DNA of 17,674 nucleotides from JAGOTP01 sp964359565 (GCA_964359565.1 CAYHTN010000025.1:1-17674); one strand, 5' to 3'. Counted from the first letter of the stretch, positions 1 to 6,720 are shown. Made by a program: numbers and translations. The notes: a model not told the origin generated them from the letters alone.

Positions 1-1
1 G

Positions 2-757
2 TTTCCATGGGTGCACGATCTGGCTATTTTCGAGCATCCAGAGTGGTTTCCAGAATCGTGGTTACGTCGTCAGTACACCACGCATAAGTTTTTATACGGT
101 CTGCGGCGAGCGCGACACGTATTTTGCGTGAGTGAGGATACTAAACGCGCTTTGCAAGCACACCTGCCTACTCTTGAACGAGTGACAGTCACGAGCGAAG
201 GAGTCGCTATTCCAGCGACCAGCTTTTCGTGGGATGAACGTCTTGATCAAGTATTGATCTTGGGTACGGTTGAACCGCGGAAAAATATCTCGTTTATTCT
301 GGAATTGTGGCCAGACGTGTGCCTTGCGCTTGGTCGCCCTGTTCGTCTGATCGTGGCAGGTCAAACAGGGTGGGGGAACGTGGCGATTGAAACGAGCTTG
401 AATGTTGAACGTCGAACGAACCTCACGGACGATGAACGAGACACGTTGCTAGGAGAGTCGCGCCTAGCGCTTGAGCCCTCGTTACACGAAGGTTTTGGAC
501 GAGTAGCGTTGGAAGCGATGGCACACGGCACGCCAGTCATAGCCAGTCGTCGCGGGGCGCATCCAGAGGTGGTGGGGGATACGGGGGTGCTTCTCGATCC
601 AATAGATCGTCAGACGTGGGTCGAAAGTATCGTTAGGCTGCTTGACGACCGAACACTGTGGAACCAGCAATCAGAGGCTGGTCGTGCACGAGCCATTCTG
701 TTTTCGTGGGATGAAGTCGCTAAACATATACTTGCCGTGGTGGCGGAGAATTGCTAA
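2..757 (+). CDS. Glycosyltransferase, GT-B fold, family-4 type (5' end cut by window)
   Basis: The frame is open from base 2 to a TAA at 755-757, and its 5' part lies outside the window. Because the protein sequence reads smoothly across the GTG at 11 (FPWVHDLAIFEHPEWFP, a typical mid-protein GT4 stretch), that GTG is probably not the start. The C-terminal half shows the GT-B nucleotide-sugar domain: GTVEPRKN, then HEGFGRVALEAMAHGTPVIAS with the E-x7-E motif (EGFGRVALE), then HPEVVGDTG. Known members move a sugar from a nucleotide-sugar donor to a lipid or polysaccharide acceptor at the cytoplasmic face of the membrane. The acceptor cannot be read from sequence. It ends 33 bases before the tRNA gene on the same strand, and the tRNA -10 box lies in that gap. 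Confidence 0.88.
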   Translation, partial: FPWVHDLAIFEHPEWFPESWLRRQYTTHKFLYGLRRARHVFCVSEDTKRALQAHLPTLERVTVTSEGVAIPATSFSWDERLDQVLILGTVEPRKNISFILELWPDVCLALGRPVRLIVAGQTGWGNVAIETSLNVERRTNLTDDERDTLLGESRLALEPSLHEGFGRVALEAMAHGTPVIASRRGAHPEVVGDTGVLLDPIDRQTWVESIVRLLDDRTLWNQQSEAGRARAILFSWDEVAKHILAVVAENC

Positions 758-769
758 TATCGTGTGGCT

Positions 770-775
770 TAGAAT
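770..775 (+). promoter_or_regulatory. Candidate -10 box of the tRNA gene
   Basis: TAGAAT lies 15 bases before the first tRNA base, just after the glycosyltransferase stop codon. I see no good -35 hexamer at 16-18 bp, so this is a weak call. Confidence 0.35.
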
Positions 776-790
776 ATGACGTAATTGAGA

Positions 791-867
791 GGCGGGGTAG
801 CTCAGCTGGTTAGAGCGTGGGACTCATAAGCCCGAGGTCGGCGGTTCGATCCCGCCCCCCGCTACCA
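791..867 (+). tRNA. tRNA with CAT anticodon (tRNA-Met, possibly Ile2)
   Basis: A full cloverleaf can be drawn by hand. The acceptor GGCGGGG (791-797) pairs with CCCCGCT (857-863), with a G-U first pair. TA is at positions 8-9, the D-stem is GCTC/GAGC, the anticodon loop CTCATAA (823-829) carries CAT at 825-827, and the T-stem GGCGG/CCGCC encloses TTCGATC. The discriminator is A864 and CCA is encoded (865-867). The anticodon stem has one A-G mismatch next to the loop. The usual initiator mark, a C1-A72 mismatch, is absent, so elongator Met or tRNA-Ile2 (lysidine-modified) is more likely. The last 26 bases are the attachment site of the element that follows. Confidence 0.93.
842..867 (+). repeat. 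attL: 26-bp direct repeat at the tRNA 3' end
   Basis: This stretch, from the T-stem to the encoded CCA, is repeated without mismatch at 8642-8667. The two copies start exactly 7800 bases apart. Flanks differ on both sides (tcgg before and tgg after here; tcttcca before and cg after there). A tRNA 3' end is the classic target of tyrosine integrases, and the integrase gene starts its approach only 66 bases away. Confidence 0.93.
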
Positions 868-870
868 TGG

Positions 871-899
871 AAAAACGTTGCCAAGAGGTGGCGTTTTTT
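871..899 (+). terminator. Element-borne terminator for the tRNA
   Basis: A 12-bp stem (871-882 with 887-898) closes the loop AAGA and is followed by a T-run and a second T-rich stretch. Three pairs are G-U in the plus-strand RNA and would be mismatches in the minus-strand RNA, so it acts on the plus strand. It replaces the host terminator, which now lies beyond attR at 8670-8697. Confidence 0.75.
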
Positions 900-933
900 C
901 GTTTTTACGAAGGAATGTACACATATTTTGAGA

Positions 934-2031
934 TTATTGAACCGTGACACGTTCGAAGAGATTTTCCAGGTTGACGGCGGGCTGACATTTTGTTTCTTTT
1001 TGACCGCTTTCTGCTCGTCGTTCCAGTATGTCTGTCGCATCTCGTAATGAGGATGGCGCAAGATGGGCATATCGCATGGTCATGGTGATTGTGGAGTGTC
1101 CTAGGAGTTCTTGGATGGCCCGCATGGGTACACCTTCCGATACAAGGTCGGATGCGAACGTATGACGAAGGGTATGCCAACCAATATGGCGTAGTCCCGC
1201 TTTCAATGTGGCTCTGTGAAGGGCTCGTTCGGCAATATGATGGGTTAAGGGGGTTCCGTCAGCGCGATGGAAGACGAAGCCGCTCGGCTTTCGACTTTCG
1301 TATAACGTTTTGCAGACCTCCTCCGTGAGTGGGAGATAGCGAATCTTATTACTCTTTGGTGATCCTATATGTCCACGAACGATTGATTGGCGGATCGTGA
1401 TCATTTTTCTTTCAAAGTCGACCGCGCTCCATTCAAGCCCGAATAGCTCGCCTAGACGCATCCCCGTACGGAGCGCGACGACGATCATCTGCTTCCACAT
1501 TGATTCTTCACATGAATTTATCAGGCGTGTCGATTCTTCGAGAGAAAGGAAGTCGAAAGATTGAGGCTGAACCTTGAGGAGCTTGATTCTCGGCTTATGA
1601 TCTATGAGCTCCCATTCTATGGCCGACTCTAGGCAACGAGAGAGAATAGAAAGCCAATTATTGATGGTCTTTGCTCGTATGCCAGCTTGAACTTTAGCCT
1701 GTTTAAATCTCTCGATGTCCGCAATGCCGATATTTGCCAATGGCATTTTGCCAAGATGGGGGAGAAGATGATTATTGAGAGCGACTCTTTTATTCCGTTG
1801 TTCAGATGGTTTATTATTCGGAATGACGTATGTCTTATACCAATCGATTGAGAACTCTTGAAGAGTCATTTGTTTGGCCTTGAGGGGCTCTCCACGGGCT
1901 AATTGCTGTCGAAGGACCGCCTCATAAGCGAGAGCACCCTCACGGGTGTTCTCAGGACTTCTATAGCGGTATCGGGTGAGGTGGGTTTGAAAATCTACCC
2001 ACCAAGACCCCTTAACCTTTCGGACGGCCAT
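934..2031 (-). CDS. Tyrosine recombinase / site-specific integrase
   Basis: The 365-residue protein catalyses integration and excision of the element between its att site and the tRNA gene. The N-terminus (MAVRKVKGSWWVDF) is an arm-type DNA-binding domain, residues 53-155 form a SAM-like core-binding domain, and the catalytic domain follows. Catalytic residues visible are R192 (TGMRLGE), K226, H286-TL-R289 (WHTLRHTFAS), H312 (LLGHSTITMT) and nucleophile Y321 (MRYAHL), a complete set. The frame is open further upstream to 2181, but that part has no family character and overlaps the HTH gene. The ATG at 2031 fits the family length and overlaps the end of the HTH gene by 20 bases, implying coupled translation. 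Its stop is 66 bases from attL. Confidence 0.96.
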   Translation of the reverse strand: MAVRKVKGSWWVDFQTHLTRYRYRSPENTREGALAYEAVLRQQLARGEPLKAKQMTLQEFSIDWYKTYVIPNNKPSEQRNKRVALNNHLLPHLGKMPLANIGIADIERFKQAKVQAGIRAKTINNWLSILSRCLESAIEWELIDHKPRIKLLKVQPQSFDFLSLEESTRLINSCEESMWKQMIVVALRTGMRLGELFGLEWSAVDFERKMITIRQSIVRGHIGSPKSNKIRYLPLTEEVCKTLYESRKPSGFVFHRADGTPLTHHIAERALHRATLKAGLRHIGWHTLRHTFASDLVSEGVPMRAIQELLGHSTITMTMRYAHLAPSSLRDATDILERRAESGQKETKCQPAVNLENLFERVTVQ

Positions 2032-2305
2032 AGTCGTGGGGTTCTTTACGATGCGCTTCAAGGTAGGCGAGAACATCTTTCTTTTTGAAGAGAACCTTGC
2101 GACAAGCTCGGTATACGGGGATCGCTTGCTTCGCAATAAGCCTGTAGACGCTAATAGGTGCGACACGAAGAATCGTGGCAACCTCTTTGAGGTTCAAGAA
2201 ATCTAAATCAGCATCCAGCTTGATATCTGCTGTTTCTGTCATATTCTTCAATTGTCGAGGAGCGTCCACCGATGAAGAGGATGTATTCATGTTAGCGTTT
2301 GTCAT
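2012..2305 (-). CDS. Excisionase-like MerR/HTH_17 DNA-binding protein
   Basis: The 97-residue protein has a disordered Ser-rich N-terminus and a compact HTH at about residues 36-84: LNLKEVATILRVAPISVYRL, then a wing-like IPVYRACRKVLFKKKDVLAYLE. This is the pattern of the HTH_17 excisionase/helix-turn-helix family, which binds DNA and steers integrases toward excision or controls their expression. It lies directly upstream of the integrase and overlaps it by 20 bases. The start is uncertain: ATG codons at 2305, 2290 and 2242 are in frame and none has a clear Shine-Dalgarno sequence. The last one leaves the HTH intact. Confidence 0.85.
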   Translation of the reverse strand: MTNANMNTSSSSVDAPRQLKNMTETADIKLDADLDFLNLKEVATILRVAPISVYRLIAKQAIPVYRACRKVLFKKKDVLAYLEAHRKEPHDYGRPKG

Positions 2306-2347
2306 AAGAGAGTGGAAGAGTGAAGAATTGATAATTTGGTAATTGCA

Positions 2348-2974
2348 TTAAGAACGAGGAGCATTCCGTTGCTTGGATTGGGCCCGAGCGGCATTAAGTG
2401 CCTCAACTCCACGGAGATGACCGAAGCGGAAACTCGCGTCATCACCGCCCGGATAGCTGAGACGTTCTCCGGAGATGGAACTTAAAATAGTGATTGACTC
2501 ATCCACTTCAAGGAAGACTCGGTCCCCTCCGTGAAAGAGCTTTGAATATGGCGGAGCACCTTCATTACTCTTTTTCACTGACTCTGATTGGGGAGTCGTG
2601 GATGAACCTATGTGCTGAGCATGGCTGATACCATCTGTATTCATGAGCGAACCTATTGGACTGGTGAATGTGTATTCATTGCTACGCCCTCTTCTTCCGG
2701 AAACATAATTAATATGTCCAGCTTCCTTTAGTCGTTTGACTGATCTTGTAATTGTTGACTTGGAGCAGTGCGTTAATTTGCACAGCCTACCAATGGACGG
2801 GAAGACCCTATTGCGTGATTTCTCATTTTTATGAGAACGGATAGCCAGATAGACGAGCTTATCAGTTGCAGAGAGAATCGAATCGAAGACGAGTGCTTTA
2901 GGGGCTTTGATGAATCCATTCAGGTTGATCTTGATTTGCGGCTGATCTGAAATCGTGTGATCATCTATTTGCAT
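2348..2974 (-). CDS. Winged-helix (HTH_36-like) protein, replication or regulation type
   Basis: The 208-residue protein carries a winged-helix domain at about residues 35-105: LSATDKLVYLAIRSHKN, then VFPSIGRLCKLTHCSKSTITRSVKRLKEAGHI and a basic wing (SGRRGRSNEYTF). This matches the HTH_36 type common in plasmid and phage replication initiators and regulators. The C-terminal half is low-complexity and then FGHLRGVEALNAARAQSKQ, which I do not recognise. The ATG at 2974 was chosen because the 32 residues before it look non-coding and cover an inverted repeat (2991-3009). An upstream ATG at 3070 remains possible, since an AATACT box sits 6 bases before it. It could be the element's replication initiator or its repressor. 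Confidence 0.72.
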   Translation of the reverse strand: MQIDDHTISDQPQIKINLNGFIKAPKALVFDSILSATDKLVYLAIRSHKNEKSRNRVFPSIGRLCKLTHCSKSTITRSVKRLKEAGHINYVSGRRGRSNEYTFTSPIGSLMNTDGISHAQHIGSSTTPQSESVKKSNEGAPPYSKLFHGGDRVFLEVDESITILSSISGERLSYPGGDDASFRFGHLRGVEALNAARAQSKQRNAPRS

Positions 2975-2990
2975 GTTGTATGAATTAGAT

Positions 2991-3009
2991 CCGTGGCCGC
3001 GAACCACGG
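2991..3009. repeat. Inverted repeat upstream of the winged-helix gene
   Basis: CCGTGG (2991-2996) and CCACGG (3004-3009) are separated by 7 bases, 17 bases before the chosen ATG of the winged-helix gene. It could be an autoregulatory operator. A T-run follows on the plus strand, but no plus-strand gene feeds it. Confidence 0.5.
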
Positions 3010-3103
3010 GTTTTTCGTTTGTGCACGTTAAAAGAATACTAAAAACGACCAGCGGTGCTGATCGGGTCATTTCTTGAGTATTCTTAGCTAATCTTTAATG
3101 TCG

Positions 3104-3718
3104 TTAGGGTTTTATTAGGGTCTCTTGATTGACCCCAATTTGTCCTTTTGGAGTACGAAAGACTGGGAAGCCAAAGTCTATCCTCGTTTTTTTATTAACT
3201 TCTAATGCTGCAGTACGGACGGGTCCGGAATCATTCTCTTTCGGATTCTCTCCGATCCCTTTATAAACGTCATCATCATTGACTAGCTCACCCGAAGGCC
3301 ATTTCTCAAAGAAAAACTTACATACGTCAAACTGGTTTGAATTCGGCTGGATAGGGCACTCTTTTTTACCATAAATCAATAGGCTTTTCCTAGGATCAAA
3401 TCGCACTGAGGATTCATTACTCAACATTCTTACTTTATAGTCTGAAACAAGTTTTTGAATCTCATAATTGTACCTACGGATCATTTCGCTTTCAGCTTCA
3501 TAACGCCTCGTCTCACGCTCATCATGGTTGAGTCCATCAGAAGAACTTGGCCAGCTCTGATATGAAAATCCTGAACGTATTTCTTTATCACTCTCTTCAT
3601 TAAACCTCATATGTAGACCGCTTATCCTTATTTTAAACTCCTCATCGCCAAAATCTTCGGAAGGCCACTCAATATTTCCAGTTAGGTAGCGCTTTTTAGA
3701 TGGTTCAAGGACTCCCAT
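3104..3718 (-). CDS. Hypothetical protein with possible C-terminal winged-helix-like domain
   Basis: The 204-residue protein is unrecognised. Residues 1-65 are acidic and polar, residues 66-100 look helical and highly charged (DERETRRYEAESEMIRRYNYE), and residues 113-200 look like a compact domain: CPIQPNSNQFDVCKFFFEKW, an acidic GELVNDDDVYKGI turn, then VRTAALEVNKKTRIDFGFPVF and a hairpin ending KGQIGVNQ. The alternation of helix, helix and beta-hairpin suggests a winged-helix or similar DNA-binding fold, but this is inference. It heads the minus-strand arm of the element and has a good promoter (3728-3756) placing its ATG 9 bases after the -10 box, so its mRNA is probably leaderless. Confidence 0.72.
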   Translation of the reverse strand: MGVLEPSKKRYLTGNIEWPSEDFGDEEFKIRISGLHMRFNEESDKEIRSGFSYQSWPSSSDGLNHDERETRRYEAESEMIRRYNYEIQKLVSDYKVRMLSNESSVRFDPRKSLLIYGKKECPIQPNSNQFDVCKFFFEKWPSGELVNDDDVYKGIGENPKENDSGPVRTAALEVNKKTRIDFGFPVFRTPKGQIGVNQETLIKP

Positions 3719-3727
3719 ATGAAGCTC

Positions 3728-3756
3728 ATTTTAGAGAAACTATCTCTATTGATCAA
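3728..3756 (-). promoter_or_regulatory. Promoter of the element's minus-strand arm
   Basis: Read on the minus strand: TTGATC (3756-3751), a 17-bp spacer, TAAAAT (3733-3728), then 9 bases to the ATG at 3718. Match to the housekeeping sigma consensus is good and the placement mimics the leaderless host promoters in this window. Confidence 0.7.
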
Positions 3757-3840
3757 GAGCGATCTCGTGTTGCCTTTTTAGCTCTTTTGTGACATATTTT
3801 CAATGTTCGAAAAATTAAATTCGCCTAAACTTCACGGCTA

Positions 3841-3985
3841 ATGCCATGAGGCATGGCATCCCAAACCTTACTAGGTACTGATCCCGTCGTTCAGCATCCT
3901 AGTAAGGTCGTACTCCGAAAGGTTTACGGGCGACTCGAAAGAGTTTCCGCTGGCGGCGGGTTTCGTGCGTCCGCTCCCAGTATAA
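3841..3985. other. Hairpin-rich divergent intergenic region
   Basis: The stretch between the two arms holds no gene but many perfect inverted repeats: ATGCCATG/CATGGCAT (3841-3848 with 3852-3859, loop AGG); CCTTACTAGG/CCTAGTAAGG (3866-3875 with 3898-3907) with an inner CTGA/TCAG (3878-3881 with 3891-3894); ACTC-GAAA-GAGT near 3932-3943; CC-GAAA-GG near 3915-3922; and a GCGG/CCGC pairing at about 3950-3975. On the plus strand two loops are GAAA (GNRA type), which favours a plus-strand RNA. Alternatives are a DNA origin with hairpins or regulator sites. No known RNA family was recognised. Confidence 0.6.
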
Positions 3986-3986
3986 A

Positions 3987-4000
3987 AGTATTTAAATACT
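3987..4000. repeat. 14-bp perfect palindrome before the secreted-protein gene
   Basis: AGTATTTAAATACT is its own reverse complement and ends 9 bases before the ATG at 4010. Its right half contains AATACT at the spacing where a leaderless -10 box would lie, so it may be an operator overlapping the promoter of the plus-strand cassette. Confidence 0.5.
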
Positions 4001-4009
4001 CACGAGTAT

Positions 4010-5131
4010 ATGAAAATAATCATTATATCGGCGCTAATACTCCTCGGAGGTATTTTAAGTGCTCCTCCAGTTCTGGCAGCGGGTAATGGTGCTTGTTCTT
4101 GGCACGGAGGAGTAGACTGCTCTGCTGGACCAAATATTTTTGGTGCGGCGATATGCAATGACGGGTTTGAAAGTGATGTTCGATTCGGTTCAATACTAGA
4201 ATGTACCAATAACCCAAATAAGCTTTTCTTTTGCCACACGAGGAGGAGCTGTGACAGCCTTTATAAGGTTATTGAGGATGAAGTACAAAGCATCGAACGA
4301 GACCATAACGAAACTATTGCTCGCATAAACTCTATCGAATCAGATCAAATGAATAGAGTTGAGGAAAATTGTCGAGCAGCTAGGAGTCGAGCAGAGATCG
4401 CCATAGCAGGCGCTCGACTAACGGGGAGTCCTACAGGGGACAACTATCTACAAGGTGTTCAGAATCAGTGTGATTCTGAGAAAAATCGGGTTCGTGAAAA
4501 CATTCAAGGACTTAGAAGCAAGGCTGAGGTAACGAAGAATAGCTTGATGCGTATAGCGAGACTTTGGAGATTACGGATCGTAGAGAACATTTATAGCTGT
4601 CCAAATAATTCTACGGCTCTTCAAGATTCGGGTTTGTGCGCTTGCAATACAGGATTTTACTCATTTGGGGGCATGTGTATTTTGAATGCTCCACTCCCTA
4701 CAAGTCCTTCGGTTGGCCTGAACAATCAGTCGACTAATACCCTACCCATAATTACACCCAACCAACCCACACCCACCGTGGAGCCTTCTAGCTCTACGAT
4801 CGGAAGTCCAATCCCTGTAACTCCACTCGCCCCTTCAGCCGCTACCTCAACTACAGTGACTCCTGCTCCTTGTTTGACTGGTTTTATTTGGGATGTCTCT
4901 ACTCTCTCTTGTAAAGAAATAAGTACGGTTACGATCAACACTCAGTCCAAGTATTTTATAGGTTTACCTAAAACAAAATCTGATCTTTTGAACTGCATCG
5001 TAGTAGGAAATGTCAAAACCAAGAAATACTACTTGAGAGGAAATAAATACATCAAAACTCTGAGTCCTTCCGGAAAACAATGTTTCCAGAGCGAAATTGA
5101 AGCAAAATCTAAGAAATATAAAAAGGTCTAA
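4010..5131 (+). CDS. Secreted Cys-rich coiled-coil protein
   Basis: The 373-residue protein has a signal peptide (residues 1-23; hydrophobic IIIISALILLGGIL, cleavage near VLA-AG). Next comes ACSWHGGVDC with later Cys residues, resembling the CS-HGGV motif of DUF3761-like and CPR secreted proteins. Residues 83-185 are charged and helical, a likely coiled coil. A small Cys module (C197-C223) is followed by a Pro/Ser/Thr-rich linker (226-287) and a Cys pair C288/C301. The C-terminus (VVGNVKTKKYYLRG...CFQSEIEAKSKKYKK) recalls the extracellular Ada-like metal-binding module of some nucleases but lacks its metal ligands. It leads the plus-strand cassette and is probably a surface protein acting in attachment or shielding; function unknown. 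The start is fixed by the signal peptide. Confidence 0.85.
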   Translation: MKIIIISALILLGGILSAPPVLAAGNGACSWHGGVDCSAGPNIFGAAICNDGFESDVRFGSILECTNNPNKLFFCHTRRSCDSLYKVIEDEVQSIERDHNETIARINSIESDQMNRVEENCRAARSRAEIAIAGARLTGSPTGDNYLQGVQNQCDSEKNRVRENIQGLRSKAEVTKNSLMRIARLWRLRIVENIYSCPNNSTALQDSGLCACNTGFYSFGGMCILNAPLPTSPSVGLNNQSTNTLPIITPNQPTPTVEPSSSTIGSPIPVTPLAPSAATSTTVTPAPCLTGFIWDVSTLSCKEISTVTINTQSKYFIGLPKTKSDLLNCIVVGNVKTKKYYLRGNKYIKTLSPSGKQCFQSEIEAKSKKYKKV

Positions 5132-5153
5132 CCATTTATTCGATATCCCGAAT

Positions 5154-5771
5154 ATGTATTGTGAAAAATGTGGTACGAAACAATCAATTGACGCTTCTTT
5201 CTGTAGTAAATGTGGTCATAAAATACAAGACGCGGAAACTGTCAACGTGCGGAATGAAGAATCTTCTCTATTACACTCATCTGAGCAGAAAATAGCGGTA
5301 CATTTTTACTACGCAGTACCCAAAACTAAGTTTATTCTTCTATTCGTATGCACGCTTGGACTTTATCAGCTATATTGGTTTGCCAAAAACTGGATGCTTA
5401 TCCGACAGCAGGAGAAAAGTAAAATCAAGCCCATCGCTCGAGCAATATTTTCAATTCTATTTTACTCAGACTTGGCCAATCGAGTGCTTAAAACCGCAAG
5501 GACGATGGGATATTCTAAACAATATAGTCCAACTTTTCTGGCTATAGCATACTTTGCTACAAGTCTGACCTGGAGATTGCCTGGCGCGTGGTTGCTAATT
5601 GGCTTTATTTCGTTCCTGCCGCTTATACCTGTAGTTCAAGCCACTAATTTTATTAACGAACACAGTGAAGATGCAACGATTGATTCCAATTATCACATAG
5701 GAGAAATAATTGCTGCAATTCTGGGAGGTATCTATTTACTCCTTATGATCATCGGTTTCCTGTCTAATTAA
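5154..5771 (+). CDS. Zinc-ribbon membrane protein
   Basis: The 205-residue protein starts with a zinc ribbon, C3-x2-C6 and C17-x2-C20 (YCEKCGTKQ, FCSKCGHKI), followed by a polar linker to about residue 50. Hydrophobic segments follow at about 58-79 (FILLFVCTLGLYQLYWFAKNW), 127-139, 145-163 and 184-203. The TLGLYQLYWFAKNW stretch resembles the widespread DUF4234-like membrane family. The frame is open from 5097, but the ATG at 5154 begins the zinc ribbon directly and does not overlap the preceding gene, so it is preferred. No role is known. The low G+C content differs from the host genes. Confidence 0.8.
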   Translation: MYCEKCGTKQSIDASFCSKCGHKIQDAETVNVRNEESSLLHSSEQKIAVHFYYAVPKTKFILLFVCTLGLYQLYWFAKNWMLIRQQEKSKIKPIARAIFSILFYSDLANRVLKTARTMGYSKQYSPTFLAIAYFATSLTWRLPGAWLLIGFISFLPLIPVVQATNFINEHSEDATIDSNYHIGEIIAAILGGIYLLLMIIGFLSN

Positions 5772-5776
5772 AAAAT

Positions 5777-6331
5777 ATGGAATATAAGACCATATCATCA
5801 CACAAAGCATTGGCAATTATTTTCTTTGCCCTTTTTACCGTGTCGACAATAGGTATGATTCTAGCTTTTAAAACGACACAGAAGCAAGATTTAAATATCT
5901 CTTTAATGCAGGAACAGCTCAATGAAAAAGAAAACGAGCTTAGTCTAAAAAAAACACAACAAGCAATAACTGAAAGACAAAAAAATCAGATAGAAGATGA
6001 AAAAAATGATCAGGAGACAAGAAAAGATTTATTAGCCGCATATGCAAAAGCTCTTGCCAGCAACCTAGAAGATTTAGATGCAATCCTGATTAAAACAGAC
6101 TCCAACTCATTGAAAATGGTTAACTGGTTTTCTGAGCAATGCAGATTTCAAGATCCCGAATTAGAAGTAGCTACACAGCGCTATAATGACTGGAAAGACA
6201 CCCAACATCAAACGGATATCGATTACCAAGTGGTTAAAAATAAGCTTGATAAACAAGTTACGCAACTGGATACATTAACAGATATATATAATTCAGTTCA
6301 AAATGTTCCAAGAGGAACAAGTACAGATTAG
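5777..6331 (+). CDS. Membrane-anchored coiled-coil protein
   Basis: The 184-residue protein has one N-terminal membrane helix (about residues 11-31, ALAIIFFALFTVSTIGMILAF) followed by a long charged helix rich in Gln, Glu and Lys (35-85), almost certainly coiled coil. A second helical region (140-172) follows and then a polar tail. Five bases separate it from the upstream gene. No family is recognised. The build, N-terminal anchor plus extracytoplasmic coiled coil, is like that of phage inner spanins or bacterial divisome proteins, but also of many unrelated proteins. A lipoprotein-like ORF overlaps its 3' end in another frame. Confidence 0.75.
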   Translation: MEYKTISSHKALAIIFFALFTVSTIGMILAFKTTQKQDLNISLMQEQLNEKENELSLKKTQQAITERQKNQIEDEKNDQETRKDLLAAYAKALASNLEDLDAILIKTDSNSLKMVNWFSEQCRFQDPELEVATQRYNDWKDTQHQTDIDYQVVKNKLDKQVTQLDTLTDIYNSVQNVPRGTSTD

Positions 6332-6431
6332 CAGTTGGCTACTACTCATTGGAATAATGCTCTTAACACTGGGAGGAGTAGGATGTTCGAAAAATCAAGT
6401 ATTGTCTAATACTGTCAGAGAACATTTGTAA
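6303..6431 (+). CDS. 42-residue lipoprotein-like ORF overlapping the coiled-coil gene
   Basis: ATG at 6303, TAA at 6429-6431. The product begins MFQEEQVQISSWLLLIGIML, continues LTLGGVGC and ends SKNQVLSNTVREHL. A hydrophobic helix runs straight into a Cys with the context GVGCSK, close to a lipobox though the -3 residue is Gly instead of Leu. It overlaps the upstream gene by 29 bases in a different frame. If real it would be a small lipid-anchored protein. No clear Shine-Dalgarno sequence is present. An internal ATG at 6357 would remove part of the hydrophobic stretch and is less likely. Confidence 0.45.
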   Translation: MFQEEQVQISSWLLLIGIMLLTLGGVGCSKNQVLSNTVREHL

Positions 6432-6448
6432 CCATTCAGCATACTTAT

Positions 6449-6643
6449 ATGTATACAATCAGCTTTTTACGTCGTCATTATACGGTCATTACCTTCTTAC
6501 TACTCATTTTATTGATTGCTTACGATGAGTATATCTTTGGTGTTATTTTATTTGGATTGGCAATCTTACTGGATAACGAAGATAGAAACCGAGAAATAGA
6601 TTCTATTAAGAGTAATATTCAAGAAATAATGAATAAGATCTAG
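6449..6643 (+). CDS. Small membrane protein
   Basis: The 64-residue protein has two closely spaced hydrophobic segments (about 13-26, VITFLLLILLIAY, and 28-41, EYIFGVILFGLAIL), forming a hairpin, and an amphipathic charged C-terminus (NEDRNREIDSIKSNIQEIMNKI). It lies 17 bases after the lipoprotein-like ORF and shares its A+T-rich composition. Function unknown. Confidence 0.6.
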   Translation: MYTISFLRRHYTVITFLLLILLIAYDEYIFGVILFGLAILLDNEDRNREIDSIKSNIQEIMNKI

Positions 6644-6699
6644 ATAAGAGATTTTTATTTTTCATTCTAAAATACTGTTGAAGTGTTCTGGAAAGACAT

Positions 6700-6720
6700 C
6701 GTGCAACCTCTGGTTGCACG
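6700..6720. repeat. 9-bp perfect hairpin within the plus-strand cassette
   Basis: CGTGCAACC (6700-6708) and GGTTGCACG (6712-6720) enclose TCT. No T-run follows on either strand, so it is not a classic terminator. A second small palindrome, CATAAC/GTTATG (6745-6750 with 6755-6760), lies just before the next gene. It may be a processing or stability element, or an operator of the second half of the cassette. Confidence 0.55.

Noticed and set aside
817..1328. Open frames on the plus strand across tRNA and integrase
   Set aside because: They are shadows of the tRNA and of the integrase gene, which is well supported on the minus strand.
2991..3020. Plus-strand intrinsic terminator
   Set aside because: Hairpin and T-run exist, but there is no plus-strand gene upstream that would need it.
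4045..4060. GGAGG followed by GTG inside the secreted-protein gene as an alternative start
   Set aside because: It would delete the signal peptide that clearly starts at 4010.
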